From Rhodospirillaceae bacterium (GTDB lineage: Bacteria; Pseudomonadota; Alphaproteobacteria; Rhodospirillales; UBA2165), in contig JABHAA010000121.1 of NCBI GenBank assembly GCA_018674495.1, forward strand, positions 1-64,000: 64,000 bases of DNA, given 5' to 3'. Below, one piece after another: positions 20,673 through 29,609 of the stretch. The notes below the pieces were generated by a model that saw nothing but the letters and a program-made list of their open reading frames with translations, ran no database searches and had not been told where the DNA came from. The translations under genes were made by a program, and so were the position numbers. Each line of letters starts with the position of its first letter. Positions within the stretch are counted from its first letter, which is position 1.

Positions 20673-20725
20673 GGTTTTTCGAAAAAAAACAGATAAGCTG
20701 ATAAGAACGGGGAACAGGGAATAAC

Positions 20726-22396
20726 ATGGTTCATCAAATCAGAATATACAGCGGCCTCATTTTGCTACTGTTTGTGACCCTTCATTTGTTGAATTTGACC
20801 TTGGGGCTGGTCTCGTTCGACGTGATGAATGCGGCCCGCGCCGTTACGATCGAGCCGTGGCGCACCTTGCCCGGCACCATCATTCTCGGCGGCGCCCTGT
20901 TACTCCATGCGCTGATGGCGCTCTGGTCGTTATTCAATCGGCATAATTTCCGGCTCAAGGCCTGGGAAGCCACGCAAATGATATCGGGATTGCTGCTGCC
21001 ATTAATGATGACAAGCCACGTAGTCGCGGCACGCGGCCTGTTCGAGCTCAAGGGCGTTCAGTTCAACTACGAGCTGGAATTCCTAGCCCTTTGGGTTTTC
21101 CTGCCGGAATTTGCCGCCACCCAAGCCATCGGCCTGCTGCTGGTCTGGATTCACGGCTGCATAGGCTTTCACACCTGGCTACGCCTCAAATCCTGGTACG
21201 GCGCGTTTGAGACCTACTTCTTTGCCTTCGCCCTGCTGTTGCCGGGGATAGCCCTTGCCTCCTATGTCTCGACAGGAGTCAAGGTGCTGGGTCTCGCGAA
21301 GGACCAGCAATGGATCGGCACGGTTGTCAGTCAAACCAAGTATGTTCCAGAACATACCGATTGGGTGTTTGGCATCACCTATTGGATTTCGGGCATCTGG
21401 CTTGGCATCATCGCAGTTATCCTAATCGCCCGGGCAATCCGCAACGCGGTTATAAAAAGGCGCAAATCGGTGAAGCTCTATTACAAGCATTTCCGCGAGA
21501 GCCAGGTATTCGATATCCCGCCCGGCTGGTCTGTGCTGGAAGCATTGCGCGCGTCTGGCATCCGACACGCATCGGTCTGCGGCGGTCGCGGGCGTTGCAC
21601 CACCTGCCGGGTCAAGGTGGGCGAAGGTATGGAACATTTGGTGCAGCCGAACGCCACCGAGCTTAGCGTCCTCAAGCGCATATCGGCGCCAGGCGACGTA
21701 CGCCTCGCCTGCCAACTGCACCCTTTGGTTTCGCTAGAAATCACGCCCCTGTTGCCGGCGAACGCGGGGCCCGTCGATGGATTGTCCGGGCCCGGCTATG
21801 TGCAGGGCCAGGAGCGCCAAGTGGTGATCATGTTCATCGATATCCGTGAATCCACCAAGCTGGCCGAGCACAAGCTGCCTTTTGATGTGGTCTTTATTTT
21901 GAACCAATTTTTCTCCGAGATGGCCGACACATTGGAAGATACCGGCGGCCACTATGCCCAGTTCAACGGCGACGGGCTGATGGCGCTTTACGGTTTGGAC
22001 TGCGATTTGCAAGAGGCATCGATACAGGCACTGCAAGGCGTCCAGCAGATGATGCGCCGCCTGGACATCCTCAACCAAAGGCTCAGCGTTGAATTGCACC
22101 AGCCCTTGCGTATGGGCATTGGTCTGCATTGCGGCGACGCCATTGTTGGCCAGATGGGTCCGCCGAAAACGCCGATCATCACGGCCCTTGGGGACAACGT
22201 GAACATTGCGGCGCGACTGGAAGCGATGACCAAGGAATTCGGTGCCGAGGTGGTGGTGTCGGCGGAAACGGCGGCGGCTGCTGACCTCGATTTCTCCGCC
22301 TACCCGCATCACGATATGGACGTGCGCGGCCGCGAAACCCAGATCGGCGTCTATGCGGTGGAAGACTCTAAATCGATCCCGGTTCCGGCGATTTAG
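20726..22396 (+). CDS. cyaC: CyaC-like membrane adenylate cyclase with haem-type anchor and [2Fe-2S] domain
   Basis: This 556-residue protein has three modules. Residues 1-240 form about six transmembrane helices with histidines at 20, 61, 98, 143 and 149, resembling the diheme-b membrane anchor of succinate:quinone oxidoreductases. Residues 247-340 form a ferredoxin-like domain with Cys285, Cys291, Cys294 and Cys329 (C-x5-C-x2-C pattern), suited to a [2Fe-2S] cluster. Residues 365-545 form a class III nucleotide cyclase domain with metal-binding Asp372 (FIDIRESTK) and Asp416 (FNGDGLMALYG) and the GDNVNIAARLE motif. The same architecture is known in Sinorhizobium meliloti CyaC, a quinone-redox-responsive adenylate cyclase. 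cAMP production in response to respiratory-chain redox state is therefore a strong inference. The ATG at 20726 has GGGA upstream. The gene is divergent from rpsB and a TRAP transporter follows. Confidence 0.88.
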   Translation: MVHQIRIYSGLILLLFVTLHLLNLTLGLVSFDVMNAARAVTIEPWRTLPGTIILGGALLLHALMALWSLFNRHNFRLKAWEATQMISGLLLPLMMTSHVVAARGLFELKGVQFNYELEFLALWVFLPEFAATQAIGLLLVWIHGCIGFHTWLRLKSWYGAFETYFFAFALLLPGIALASYVSTGVKVLGLAKDQQWIGTVVSQTKYVPEHTDWVFGITYWISGIWLGIIAVILIARAIRNAVIKRRKSVKLYYKHFRESQVFDIPPGWSVLEALRASGIRHASVCGGRGRCTTCRVKVGEGMEHLVQPNATELSVLKRISAPGDVRLACQLHPLVSLEITPLLPANAGPVDGLSGPGYVQGQERQVVIMFIDIRESTKLAEHKLPFDVVFILNQFFSEMADTLEDTGGHYAQFNGDGLMALYGLDCDLQEASIQALQGVQQMMRRLDILNQRLSVELHQPLRMGIGLHCGDAIVGQMGPPKTPIITALGDNVNIAARLEAMTKEFGAEVVVSAETAAAADLDFSAYPHHDMDVRGRETQIGVYAVEDSKSIPVPAI

Positions 22397-22470
22397 GGAA
22401 GCGTTCAAATAACCCGTGACTTGGGGCGGATTTTCCTGTGGAGTAAGCTCGCAACGGCATTAGTACGAAT

Positions 22471-22500
22471 TTAGTCGGTTCTGGAAAACGATAGTAAAAT
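22471..22500 (+). promoter_or_regulatory. Possible promoter of the TAXI-TRAP genes
   Basis: In an AT-rich stretch, TTAGTC (22471-22476) and TAAAAT (22495-22500) are 18 bases apart, with a good ribosome-binding site (AGGAGAGG) just before the ATG at 22529. The -10 matches well and the -35 poorly, so this is tentative. Confidence 0.3.
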
Positions 22501-22528
22501 ATATTTTCACTTAATCAGGAGAGGCATT

Positions 22529-23578
22529 ATGAAATTGATACTGCTATCAGGCGTGGCCGCGCTATTTATTGCGGGCACCGCTCAGGCACAGAATATTACC
22601 CTGACACATGAGGCGGGATCGGCCGGCGGCGCATCTGATATTGCTGCCAAGAATTTGGCGGAGGTGGCGGCTGCGGGTAAGCTCGCGACAATCCAGGTGC
22701 AGGCGGGTAAAACGCTTACCAAATCGATGCTGCAAGTTGCCCAAGGAAAGACAGATATTGCGGCCTCGCCTTTTCTGCTCAAGTTTCTGATGGCGCGTGG
22801 CCTTGGCCCTTATTCCGGCCTCGGCAAAGAGAAGGGCAAAGTATTAGGCAATAGCTTGCGGCTTCTTTACCCCTATCATATCGCGACCTTCTTTCTCATC
22901 TCCTTTCAAAGCACAGGCATCGACAGTTTTGCCAAGCTTAAAGGCAAGACCATTCACAACGGCCCGCCCCGTGGCGGTGCATTGATATCTGCACGCCAGA
23001 TCATTCAACTCTCCGCCGGATATAAGGAAGGCAGGGATTATACGGGCAAACAGATTGCCTGGGGTCAGGCCAATTCGATCTTTTTGGACCGTTCCGTTGA
23101 CGCCGCATTGCGTCCCGGGACAAATCCTTCTGCATTTATGCCGGTCTTTATGGCTGCGGGAAAATTGAATTTGATATCTGTTCCGAAGGCCAAATTCGAA
23201 GGTAAGGGCTGGACAAAATACAAAAATGCGCCTGGAAATGTTGCCCAGGTATTTCCGGTTAGCGAACTGGCCCATTATGGCCCGAAAGTGCGGGTTATAT
23301 CCGACGACGCGATGTTCCGGACGATTGCCAACGCGGCCGGCGACATGGTCCACAAAAACATGGACAAGAAATTGGCGAAGGCGCTGACGGCAGCCTTCAT
23401 TAAAAGCCTTCCCGACCTTTACCGGAAAGTGCCCTTTGCGAGGAATTCACAGTTCGGCAATATATCCGATAAAGGTATGGGGATTTGCAAAGCCGGCATC
23501 CAGTTCCATCCGGGCGCCGTTGAAGCTTGGGCGGAGGCCGGTAAGCCCGTGCCAAAGTGCGCCTTGCCGCCGAGCTAG
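22529..23578 (+). CDS. TAXI-family TRAP transporter solute-binding protein
   Basis: This 349-residue periplasmic protein has a signal peptide (cleavage after GTAQA) and a TAXI-type (TRAP-associated extracytoplasmic immunogenic) binding fold; the motif LKGKTIHNGPPRGG and the preceding LGNSLRLLYPYHIATFFL fit the family. It would capture a small solute, often a dicarboxylate or amino acid in characterised members, and deliver it to the membrane component encoded next. The substrate cannot be read from the sequence. A strong AGGAGAGG site precedes the ATG. The fused permease starts 99 bases downstream. Confidence 0.88.
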   Translation: MKLILLSGVAALFIAGTAQAQNITLTHEAGSAGGASDIAAKNLAEVAAAGKLATIQVQAGKTLTKSMLQVAQGKTDIAASPFLLKFLMARGLGPYSGLGKEKGKVLGNSLRLLYPYHIATFFLISFQSTGIDSFAKLKGKTIHNGPPRGGALISARQIIQLSAGYKEGRDYTGKQIAWGQANSIFLDRSVDAALRPGTNPSAFMPVFMAAGKLNLISVPKAKFEGKGWTKYKNAPGNVAQVFPVSELAHYGPKVRVISDDAMFRTIANAAGDMVHKNMDKKLAKALTAAFIKSLPDLYRKVPFARNSQFGNISDKGMGICKAGIQFHPGAVEAWAEAGKPVPKCALPPS

Positions 23579-23677
23579 GCCTTTTCGATAAGCAGACCGA
23601 TTATCCAAGAGCCGGAGCGCTAATCCCCCGCTTCGGCTCTAAATTCAACATCACCAGTGATCGTTCGGAAATAGCAT

Positions 23678-26029
23678 ATGCCGGAATCCGATATCACCAA
23701 GCAGCATGATTTGATGCAGCGGCTGGCGCTATTTCTTGCCTTCATCCTGGTTTTGATGGGGATGGCAAACAATCTGCCCAATATCCCCGGCCTTCTGGAA
23801 TCAGTACAGCTAATCCCGGGTCTGGCGGAATTGCCCCGCCTCAGCAAATACAATTCCGAGTTCTTTTTCCCACTGAGCTTCGCGTTCATGATGGTAGTTG
23901 CCTTGTTGGGAGCGTCTTTCGCCCGTGGATGGCGGGACCGCTCGCCAGCGAAACGTCTGTTCGGTCTCGCCCTCGATATCCTGATGCTGGTCATGATATT
24001 GGGCCTGGTACTGGTCTATTTGATCGAGCACGAGCAGGTTTGCCTGATCGATACTCTCAATGGCGAGCGGGCACGGCTGATGGCGGAGAATGCAGCGCGC
24101 GCAAAAGAATATATGGAGGTTTTTGGCACCGAGCCGGACAACGATTTTCCTGACTGCCAAACCAACTTGGGAAACTGGATACTGCCATTTCTGATTGTGG
24201 CTGTCGGTGTATTTTTTATTTACATCATCAAGGCCTGGGGCTTTCCCATAGTCGCCGTCGCGATCGTTGTTACCCTCTATACAGTGATTTCCTCAGCGGC
24301 CTGGTATTTCGAATGGTCCGACAACCGATATTTAACAACGTCGATCGGCACGGTTATCGATGGCGTTCGCAACTATTCGGCGGGTGTGGTCGCCGCCCGT
24401 AACGCCATTATTTTGGAATCCAATAGCCTGTTTGGACAGTTCCTGAATATCACCATGAATGTTGTGTTTCCCTATGTGGTATTGGGCGCGCTTTTCGGCG
24501 CTTCCGCCGGCGGGCACTCCCTAATAAAATTGGCGGTGGTTATTACGCGGAGGCTGCGCGGCGGGCCGGCCCATGCCGCCATTGTCGGCTCGGCCGTATT
24601 CGGGACCATATCGGGTGGTCCCGTGGTCAATGTTCTCGGTACCGGCACATTGACGATCCCGATGATGATCCGCAATGGTTTCAGGCCAGTATTCGCCGGC
24701 GGCGTGGAGGCCGCTGCGTCCAGTGGCGGGCAAATTATGCCACCGGTTATGGGTATCGCCGCCTTTGTCCTGGCCGCCCTTTCGACGGTGCCCTATTCGG
24801 ACGTTATTGTTGCCGCCTTCATTCCCGCAGTTGCCTATTTTTTCAGCCTGTTCCTGATGGTCGTGTTCGAATCCCGGCGCATGAAGATAGAACCTGTCGG
24901 CGATATCACCGAGGAGCAGAAGCTTACCAAACGGGACTGGTTGAACTTGCTCATGATCCTCGGGCCGATCCTGGTCATCCTGGTCTTGCTCTTGAGTACA
25001 AAAGATTCGGTCGGCACCGGGCTCCTTGGCTTCCTCGTGGGATATGATCCGGCTGCGGGCAAAGAGATGCCTTGGTTTCTAGTGGTCTATCAGAATGCGG
25101 CGGGCGATCCGGACTCGGCGGGATTTTGGGCGGTCATGACGCTACTGGTATTAATGTTCCTGGATCCCGAAATTCGCAAAAAACCACGGAAAATTCTTTC
25201 GGCGCTGGCCGACGCGGGCGTTATCATATCAGAGTTATTCCTATTGCTGGTCGCCGTCGCTCTGATCGATGTCTCCGTCAATTTCACCAATTTTACCGGC
25301 ATATTGACCATTGATGTCCTAAATTGGCTCAAATCGGTGTCGGCGTTTTCGCTCTTCGGCGCCGAATTTACCATCGACGGGGCGCTCTACCTGATGCTGG
25401 CGCTGGTAGTGACCATGGTCGCAACCATCTTGCTGGGTATGGGCATGCCGACGTTGCCGGCCTATGTAAACGTGGTATTGATCATCGGTCCGCTGCTTGC
25501 CGCCCTTGGGACATCATTCTTTACCGCGCATATGTTCATATTTTACTTCGCCGTGGCGTCGGCCATAACGCCGCCCGTTGCCATAGCCGCGTTTGCGGCC
25601 TCAACGATCTCCAAGGCGGAGCCATTATCAACGGGATTTGCGGCGGTGCGCGCCGGAATTGTTATGTTTACCATCCCCTTCGTTTTCGCCTTCTATCCGG
25701 AATTGTTGCTCATCGAACAGGCGCAGCTAGCCCAATCCTTGGAAGGTGGCGCCAGCGCCGACAAAACTTATTTACCGGGATATGACGGAACCGTCCATTT
25801 CGGCACCCTGAGTTGGCTCCTGTTTAAGTTGGTTGTGGTGCTGTATCTGGTCGCCAGTGCCCTAAGCCGCCAGGACAAAACGGGCCTGTCGCTGGGCGGA
25901 ATCGTGCTCAGGATGGTATTGGCAGTCTTGATATTGCTGAAGCTTCCGATTATCGCGAACTCGGCGCTCGCAGTGACCGCGGTGTACCTGATTTACCATC
26001 ACCTGATCGGCGCCCGGCGCAGCCCCTAA
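23678..26029 (+). CDS. TRAP transporter fused permease (small plus large subunit)
   Basis: This 783-residue membrane protein combines a four-helix DctQ-type part (about residues 1-240) and a DctM-type large part with about 12 helices (about 250-783), as is usual for TAXI-type TRAP systems. Diagnostic stretches are AAASSGGQIMPPVMGIAAF and the later GMGMPTLPAYV. It would use the sodium gradient to import the solute bound by the upstream protein. The TAA stop overlaps the stop of convergent dnaE within the four bases CTAA, so there is no room for a separate terminator. Confidence 0.9.
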   Translation: MPESDITKQHDLMQRLALFLAFILVLMGMANNLPNIPGLLESVQLIPGLAELPRLSKYNSEFFFPLSFAFMMVVALLGASFARGWRDRSPAKRLFGLALDILMLVMILGLVLVYLIEHEQVCLIDTLNGERARLMAENAARAKEYMEVFGTEPDNDFPDCQTNLGNWILPFLIVAVGVFFIYIIKAWGFPIVAVAIVVTLYTVISSAAWYFEWSDNRYLTTSIGTVIDGVRNYSAGVVAARNAIILESNSLFGQFLNITMNVVFPYVVLGALFGASAGGHSLIKLAVVITRRLRGGPAHAAIVGSAVFGTISGGPVVNVLGTGTLTIPMMIRNGFRPVFAGGVEAAASSGGQIMPPVMGIAAFVLAALSTVPYSDVIVAAFIPAVAYFFSLFLMVVFESRRMKIEPVGDITEEQKLTKRDWLNLLMILGPILVILVLLLSTKDSVGTGLLGFLVGYDPAAGKEMPWFLVVYQNAAGDPDSAGFWAVMTLLVLMFLDPEIRKKPRKILSALADAGVIISELFLLLVAVALIDVSVNFTNFTGILTIDVLNWLKSVSAFSLFGAEFTIDGALYLMLALVVTMVATILLGMGMPTLPAYVNVVLIIGPLLAALGTSFFTAHMFIFYFAVASAITPPVAIAAFAASTISKAEPLSTGFAAVRAGIVMFTIPFVFAFYPELLLIEQAQLAQSLEGGASADKTYLPGYDGTVHFGTLSWLLFKLVVVLYLVASALSRQDKTGLSLGGIVLRMVLAVLILLKLPIIANSALAVTAVYLIYHHLIGARRSP

Positions 26030-29000
26030 ACCGTCCGCACCTCGACGACGCCGGGGATGGCTTTGACCGCCTGTGCCATGGCCGGTGATACAGAATATTT
26101 TTCGGGCAGTCGGATTTCAACTTCTTCAGACAGGTTTTCCACCTGCAGGCGCGAGATCAGAACCACTTCGCCCCGGCCCTTAGGCTCCTGGCCGAGCACT
26201 TCCTTGATCGAGGTGAGCGCCTCGGCTCCGTCGATAAATACCTTTAGCGCCATATCGGTGCGCGCCGTCGCCTGATCCAGATCTTCGATGTTTTGCACCG
26301 TGATGCGTACGCTTTCGCCGGTAAATTGAATGGCGCCTTTTATGTAAACCGCCTTGCCGCTCTCCAGCAGGTCCCGGTGAGCGGTCAGGGTTTCCGAAAA
26401 AACCGTCACCTCATATTCGCCGGAACTGTCCGATAGCTGCACGAAGGCATATTTGTTGCCTTTTTGCGACACGCGCTCTCGTTTCGATATTACCATGCCC
26501 GCGAGGCGGACCGGCCCGTCCTTGCCCGCCGTCATGGCGTCCTGATAACTCACCGCCCGCAATCGCTCCAGCGTTGGGCCATAGGAATCAATTGGGTGCG
26601 CTGACAGATAAAAGCCGACGGCGCCGAACTCCTCTTTAAGGCGGTCTGCCTCCAGCCAATCGGGAGTTTCAGGCAAGGGTACGTCGGCGGCGACCGGGTC
26701 TTCTTCACCAAAGAGGCCGATCTGATTGCTTTCCCGTTCGGCCCGCGCCGCGTTGGCGTGGCGGATCAAAAGCTCGGCGCCCTCCATCAGTCGGTGGCGG
26801 TTGTTGTCAAGGCGGTCGAAGACCCCAGCCCGAATCAGGTTCTCCAACTGGCGCTTGTTGAGCACCTTGGAATTCATGCGCCCGGCGAAATCGTGGATGG
26901 AAGTATAGGCGCCGTCGGTTTCGCGCGCCGCAACGACGCTTTCCATGGCGCCCTCGCCTACATTTTTGAGAGCCGCCAGGGCATAACGGACGGCGCCGAT
27001 CTCGTCGCCGGTTTCCTCCACCTGAAAGACCGCGCCGGAAACATTGATATCGGGCGGCAACAAAGGAACTTCCATATTCTTGAGCTCACCTTTGAAAGTG
27101 GCCAGCTTGTCCGTGTTATGGATATCCAGCGTCATCGAGGCGGCCATGAACTCGACCGGAAAATTGGCTTTCAAATAGGCCGTCTGATAGGCCACCAGCG
27201 CATAGGCGGCGGCGTGGGATTTGTTGAAGCCGTAGCCGGCGAACTTGGCCATCTGATCGAAAATTTCCGACGCCTTGGCTTCCGGCACGCCCCTGGCCAT
27301 GGCGCCGTCGGTGAATTGCTTGCGCTGGTCGTCCATTTCTTTTTGGTCTTTTTTGCCCATGGCGCGCCGCAAAATATCGGCGCCGCCGAGAGAATAGCCG
27401 GCCAGTTCCTGGGCGATCTGCATGACCTGTTCCTGATAGATCATGATGCCGTAGGTCTCTTTCAAGATCGCTTCCAGCGATGGATAAAGGTAATCGGGCT
27501 CTTCGCGGCCATGCTTGCGCGCCACATAGCTGGGAATATTGTCCATGGGCCCTGGCCGGTAGAGGGACACAATGGCGATAATCTCTTCGAAACTGTCCGG
27601 CTTCATATTGCGCAAAATGTCGCGCATGCCGGAACTTTCCAATTGGAACACGCCGGTGGTTGCGCCCCGGCCTAGCATCGCGAAGGTCTTGGCATCATCG
27701 AAGGGCAAATCCAAAAGATCGATTTCGTGGCCGCGGGCTTTCATCAATTCCAACGCGGTCGACAGCACCGTCAGAGTCTTGAGGCCGAGGAAATCGAACT
27801 TGACCAGACCCGCAGCCTCCACCGGCTTCCAGGAATACTGGGTTACCGGAATGTCGGAACGGGGATCGCGGTATAGCGGGATCAATTCGGTCAATGGCCG
27901 GTCGCCGATGACCACGCCGGCGGCGTGGGTTGAGGCGTGCCGGTATAGCCCTTCCAGCTTTTTGGCGATCTCCACCAGCCGCGCCACGGTCGGATCGGTC
28001 TTGATTTCCTCCTGCAATTGCGGCTCGCCGTCGATGGCTTGGCTCAACGTGACCGGTGCGGCCGGATTGTTGGGCACCAATTTGCATATCCGGTCCACAT
28101 GCGGATAGGGCATTTGCAATACGCGGCCCACATCGCGAAGCGCGGCGCGCGGCTGCAAAGTTCCGAAGGTGATAATCTGGGCCACCCGATCAGCGCCGTA
28201 TTTTTCTTGCACGTAACGGATCACTTCGTCGCGCCGGTCCTGACAGAAATCGATGTCAAAGTCAGGCATGGACACCCGCTCGGGGTTCAAGAAGCGCTCG
28301 AACAACAGCCCGAAGCGCAAGGGATCAAGATCGGTGATGGTCAAAGCCCAAGCGGCGACCGAGCCGGCGCCCGAGCCCCTGCCCGGCCCGACCGGAATGC
28401 CCTGGCTCTTGGTCCATTGGATAAAGTCGGCGACGATGAGAAAATAGCCCACATAATCCATCTGCTCGATGATACCAAGCTCGTAAGCCAAGCGCTCCCG
28501 ATAGGGTTTGGCGGCAGCTTCTTTTTCTTCCTCGCTCATGGTATCGATATAGATCTGAGCCTGCATCCGGGCTTCCAGCCCTTGGCTGGCCAGCGTCTCG
28601 AAAATCTCGAAATCGCTGCGCCCGTCGCCGGAACTTGGCGGGCGCGGCAATAATGGCGGGCGCCCCTCGGCCATGACGCCGCAGCGCTGGGCGATGACCA
28701 GGGTATTATCGATGGCTTCGGGCAGGTCGGCGAACAGGGCGCGCATTTCCTGGGGCGACTTGAAGCGATGCTCTGGCGTCAATTTGCGCCGCCCGGTCTG
28801 GCTCACATAGGCACCGTCGGCGATGCAGATAAGGGCGTCGTGCGCCTCGTACATATCGTCGAAAATAAAGAAACATTCGTTGGTGGCCACCAGCGGGATA
28901 CCCCGCGCGTACGCCAGGTCCAGAAAGGCCGCTTCGATGGCCCGCTCCTCAGCCAAATTGTGGCGCATGATCTCCATGTATAATCGGTCGCCAAAAGCCG

Positions 29001-29526
29001 CGTGCAGCCGGCCCAAAAGCGCCTCAGCCGCCGGTGTTTGGCCGCCGCCCAGGAGCCGCCCAAGCCCGCCCGCCGGCCCGCCGGTCAGCGCGATCAGCCA
29101 ACCCGCATGCGCCTCGACATCTTCGAGGGATAAGCGCGGCTCCCCCTCCCCATCCGGGTCCAGGTGGGACTTACTTATTAATTTCAACAGGTTGCCATAG
29201 CCAGCATCATTTTGCGCTAGGAGCACGAGCTGGTCGGGAGCTTCCGTGGCGGTGCTGCCGGGTGGCCGTTGGGCAGCGTTGTCTTCATCGCCGTCGCCCC
29301 GGTATGGGGTCAGCGCTAGCTGGCATCCGATGATCGGCTGTACGCCCCCGGCTGCGCATTTGCCGGAAAATTCCATGGCGCCAAACAGATTGACCGTGTC
29401 GGTCATGGCCACCGCCGGCATATGCATGCCCTGGCATTGCTTGACCAGATCGGGAACCTTTATGGCACCTTCCAAAAGTGAATAGGCGGTGTGGACGCGA
29501 AGATGAACAAAATCGGCTATGGGCAT
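26026..29526 (-). CDS. dnaE: DNA polymerase III subunit alpha
   Basis: This 1166-residue protein is the replicative polymerase. The N-terminal PHP domain starts with FVHLRVHTAYSLLEG. The palm catalytic aspartates are in MPDFDIDFCQDRRDE. A QIGLFGEE segment near residue 930 resembles the beta-clamp binding motif. An OB-fold domain begins near VRLAGMVISKRERVSQKG. The length is typical for alphaproteobacterial DnaE1. The ATG at 29526 is preceded by an 83-base spacer with a 9-base-pair inverted repeat. The upstream gene encodes a metallo-hydrolase, with lolD and lolC beyond it. Confidence 0.97.
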   Translation of the reverse strand: MPIADFVHLRVHTAYSLLEGAIKVPDLVKQCQGMHMPAVAMTDTVNLFGAMEFSGKCAAGGVQPIIGCQLALTPYRGDGDEDNAAQRPPGSTATEAPDQLVLLAQNDAGYGNLLKLISKSHLDPDGEGEPRLSLEDVEAHAGWLIALTGGPAGGLGRLLGGGQTPAAEALLGRLHAAFGDRLYMEIMRHNLAEERAIEAAFLDLAYARGIPLVATNECFFIFDDMYEAHDALICIADGAYVSQTGRRKLTPEHRFKSPQEMRALFADLPEAIDNTLVIAQRCGVMAEGRPPLLPRPPSSGDGRSDFEIFETLASQGLEARMQAQIYIDTMSEEEKEAAAKPYRERLAYELGIIEQMDYVGYFLIVADFIQWTKSQGIPVGPGRGSGAGSVAAWALTITDLDPLRFGLLFERFLNPERVSMPDFDIDFCQDRRDEVIRYVQEKYGADRVAQIITFGTLQPRAALRDVGRVLQMPYPHVDRICKLVPNNPAAPVTLSQAIDGEPQLQEEIKTDPTVARLVEIAKKLEGLYRHASTHAAGVVIGDRPLTELIPLYRDPRSDIPVTQYSWKPVEAAGLVKFDFLGLKTLTVLSTALELMKARGHEIDLLDLPFDDAKTFAMLGRGATTGVFQLESSGMRDILRNMKPDSFEEIIAIVSLYRPGPMDNIPSYVARKHGREEPDYLYPSLEAILKETYGIMIYQEQVMQIAQELAGYSLGGADILRRAMGKKDQKEMDDQRKQFTDGAMARGVPEAKASEIFDQMAKFAGYGFNKSHAAAYALVAYQTAYLKANFPVEFMAASMTLDIHNTDKLATFKGELKNMEVPLLPPDINVSGAVFQVEETGDEIGAVRYALAALKNVGEGAMESVVAARETDGAYTSIHDFAGRMNSKVLNKRQLENLIRAGVFDRLDNNRHRLMEGAELLIRHANAARAERESNQIGLFGEEDPVAADVPLPETPDWLEADRLKEEFGAVGFYLSAHPIDSYGPTLERLRAVSYQDAMTAGKDGPVRLAGMVISKRERVSQKGNKYAFVQLSDSSGEYEVTVFSETLTAHRDLLESGKAVYIKGAIQFTGESVRITVQNIEDLDQATARTDMALKVFIDGAEALTSIKEVLGQEPKGRGEVVLISRLQVENLSEEVEIRLPEKYSVSPAMAQAVKAIPGVVEVRTV

Positions 29527-29564
29527 CCCGGAAGGATTTCAGATTCGCATTCCCCTGTCACCGA

Positions 29565-29600
29565 CTTATCCCCAAAATTTTGAATAAAACGGGGGATAAG
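29565..29600. repeat. 9-bp perfect inverted repeat upstream of dnaE
   Basis: CTTATCCCC at 29565-29573 pairs with GGGGATAAG at 29592-29600 across an 18-base AT-rich loop. It lies between the metallo-hydrolase stop and the dnaE start. No T run follows on the minus strand, so it is not a standard terminator; each arm somewhat resembles a DnaA box but differs from the TTATCCACA consensus. Confidence 0.6.
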
Positions 29601-29609
29601 CTGTGAGCC

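Noticed and set aside
26758..28653. Several plus-strand frames inside dnaE
   Set aside because: They are antisense to conserved polymerase motifs and have shadow-type composition.
29565..29600. A replication origin marked by DnaA-like arms
   Set aside because: Only two imperfect boxes are present, with no cluster of boxes, no dnaA, dnaN or parAB genes and no AT-rich unwinding region nearby.
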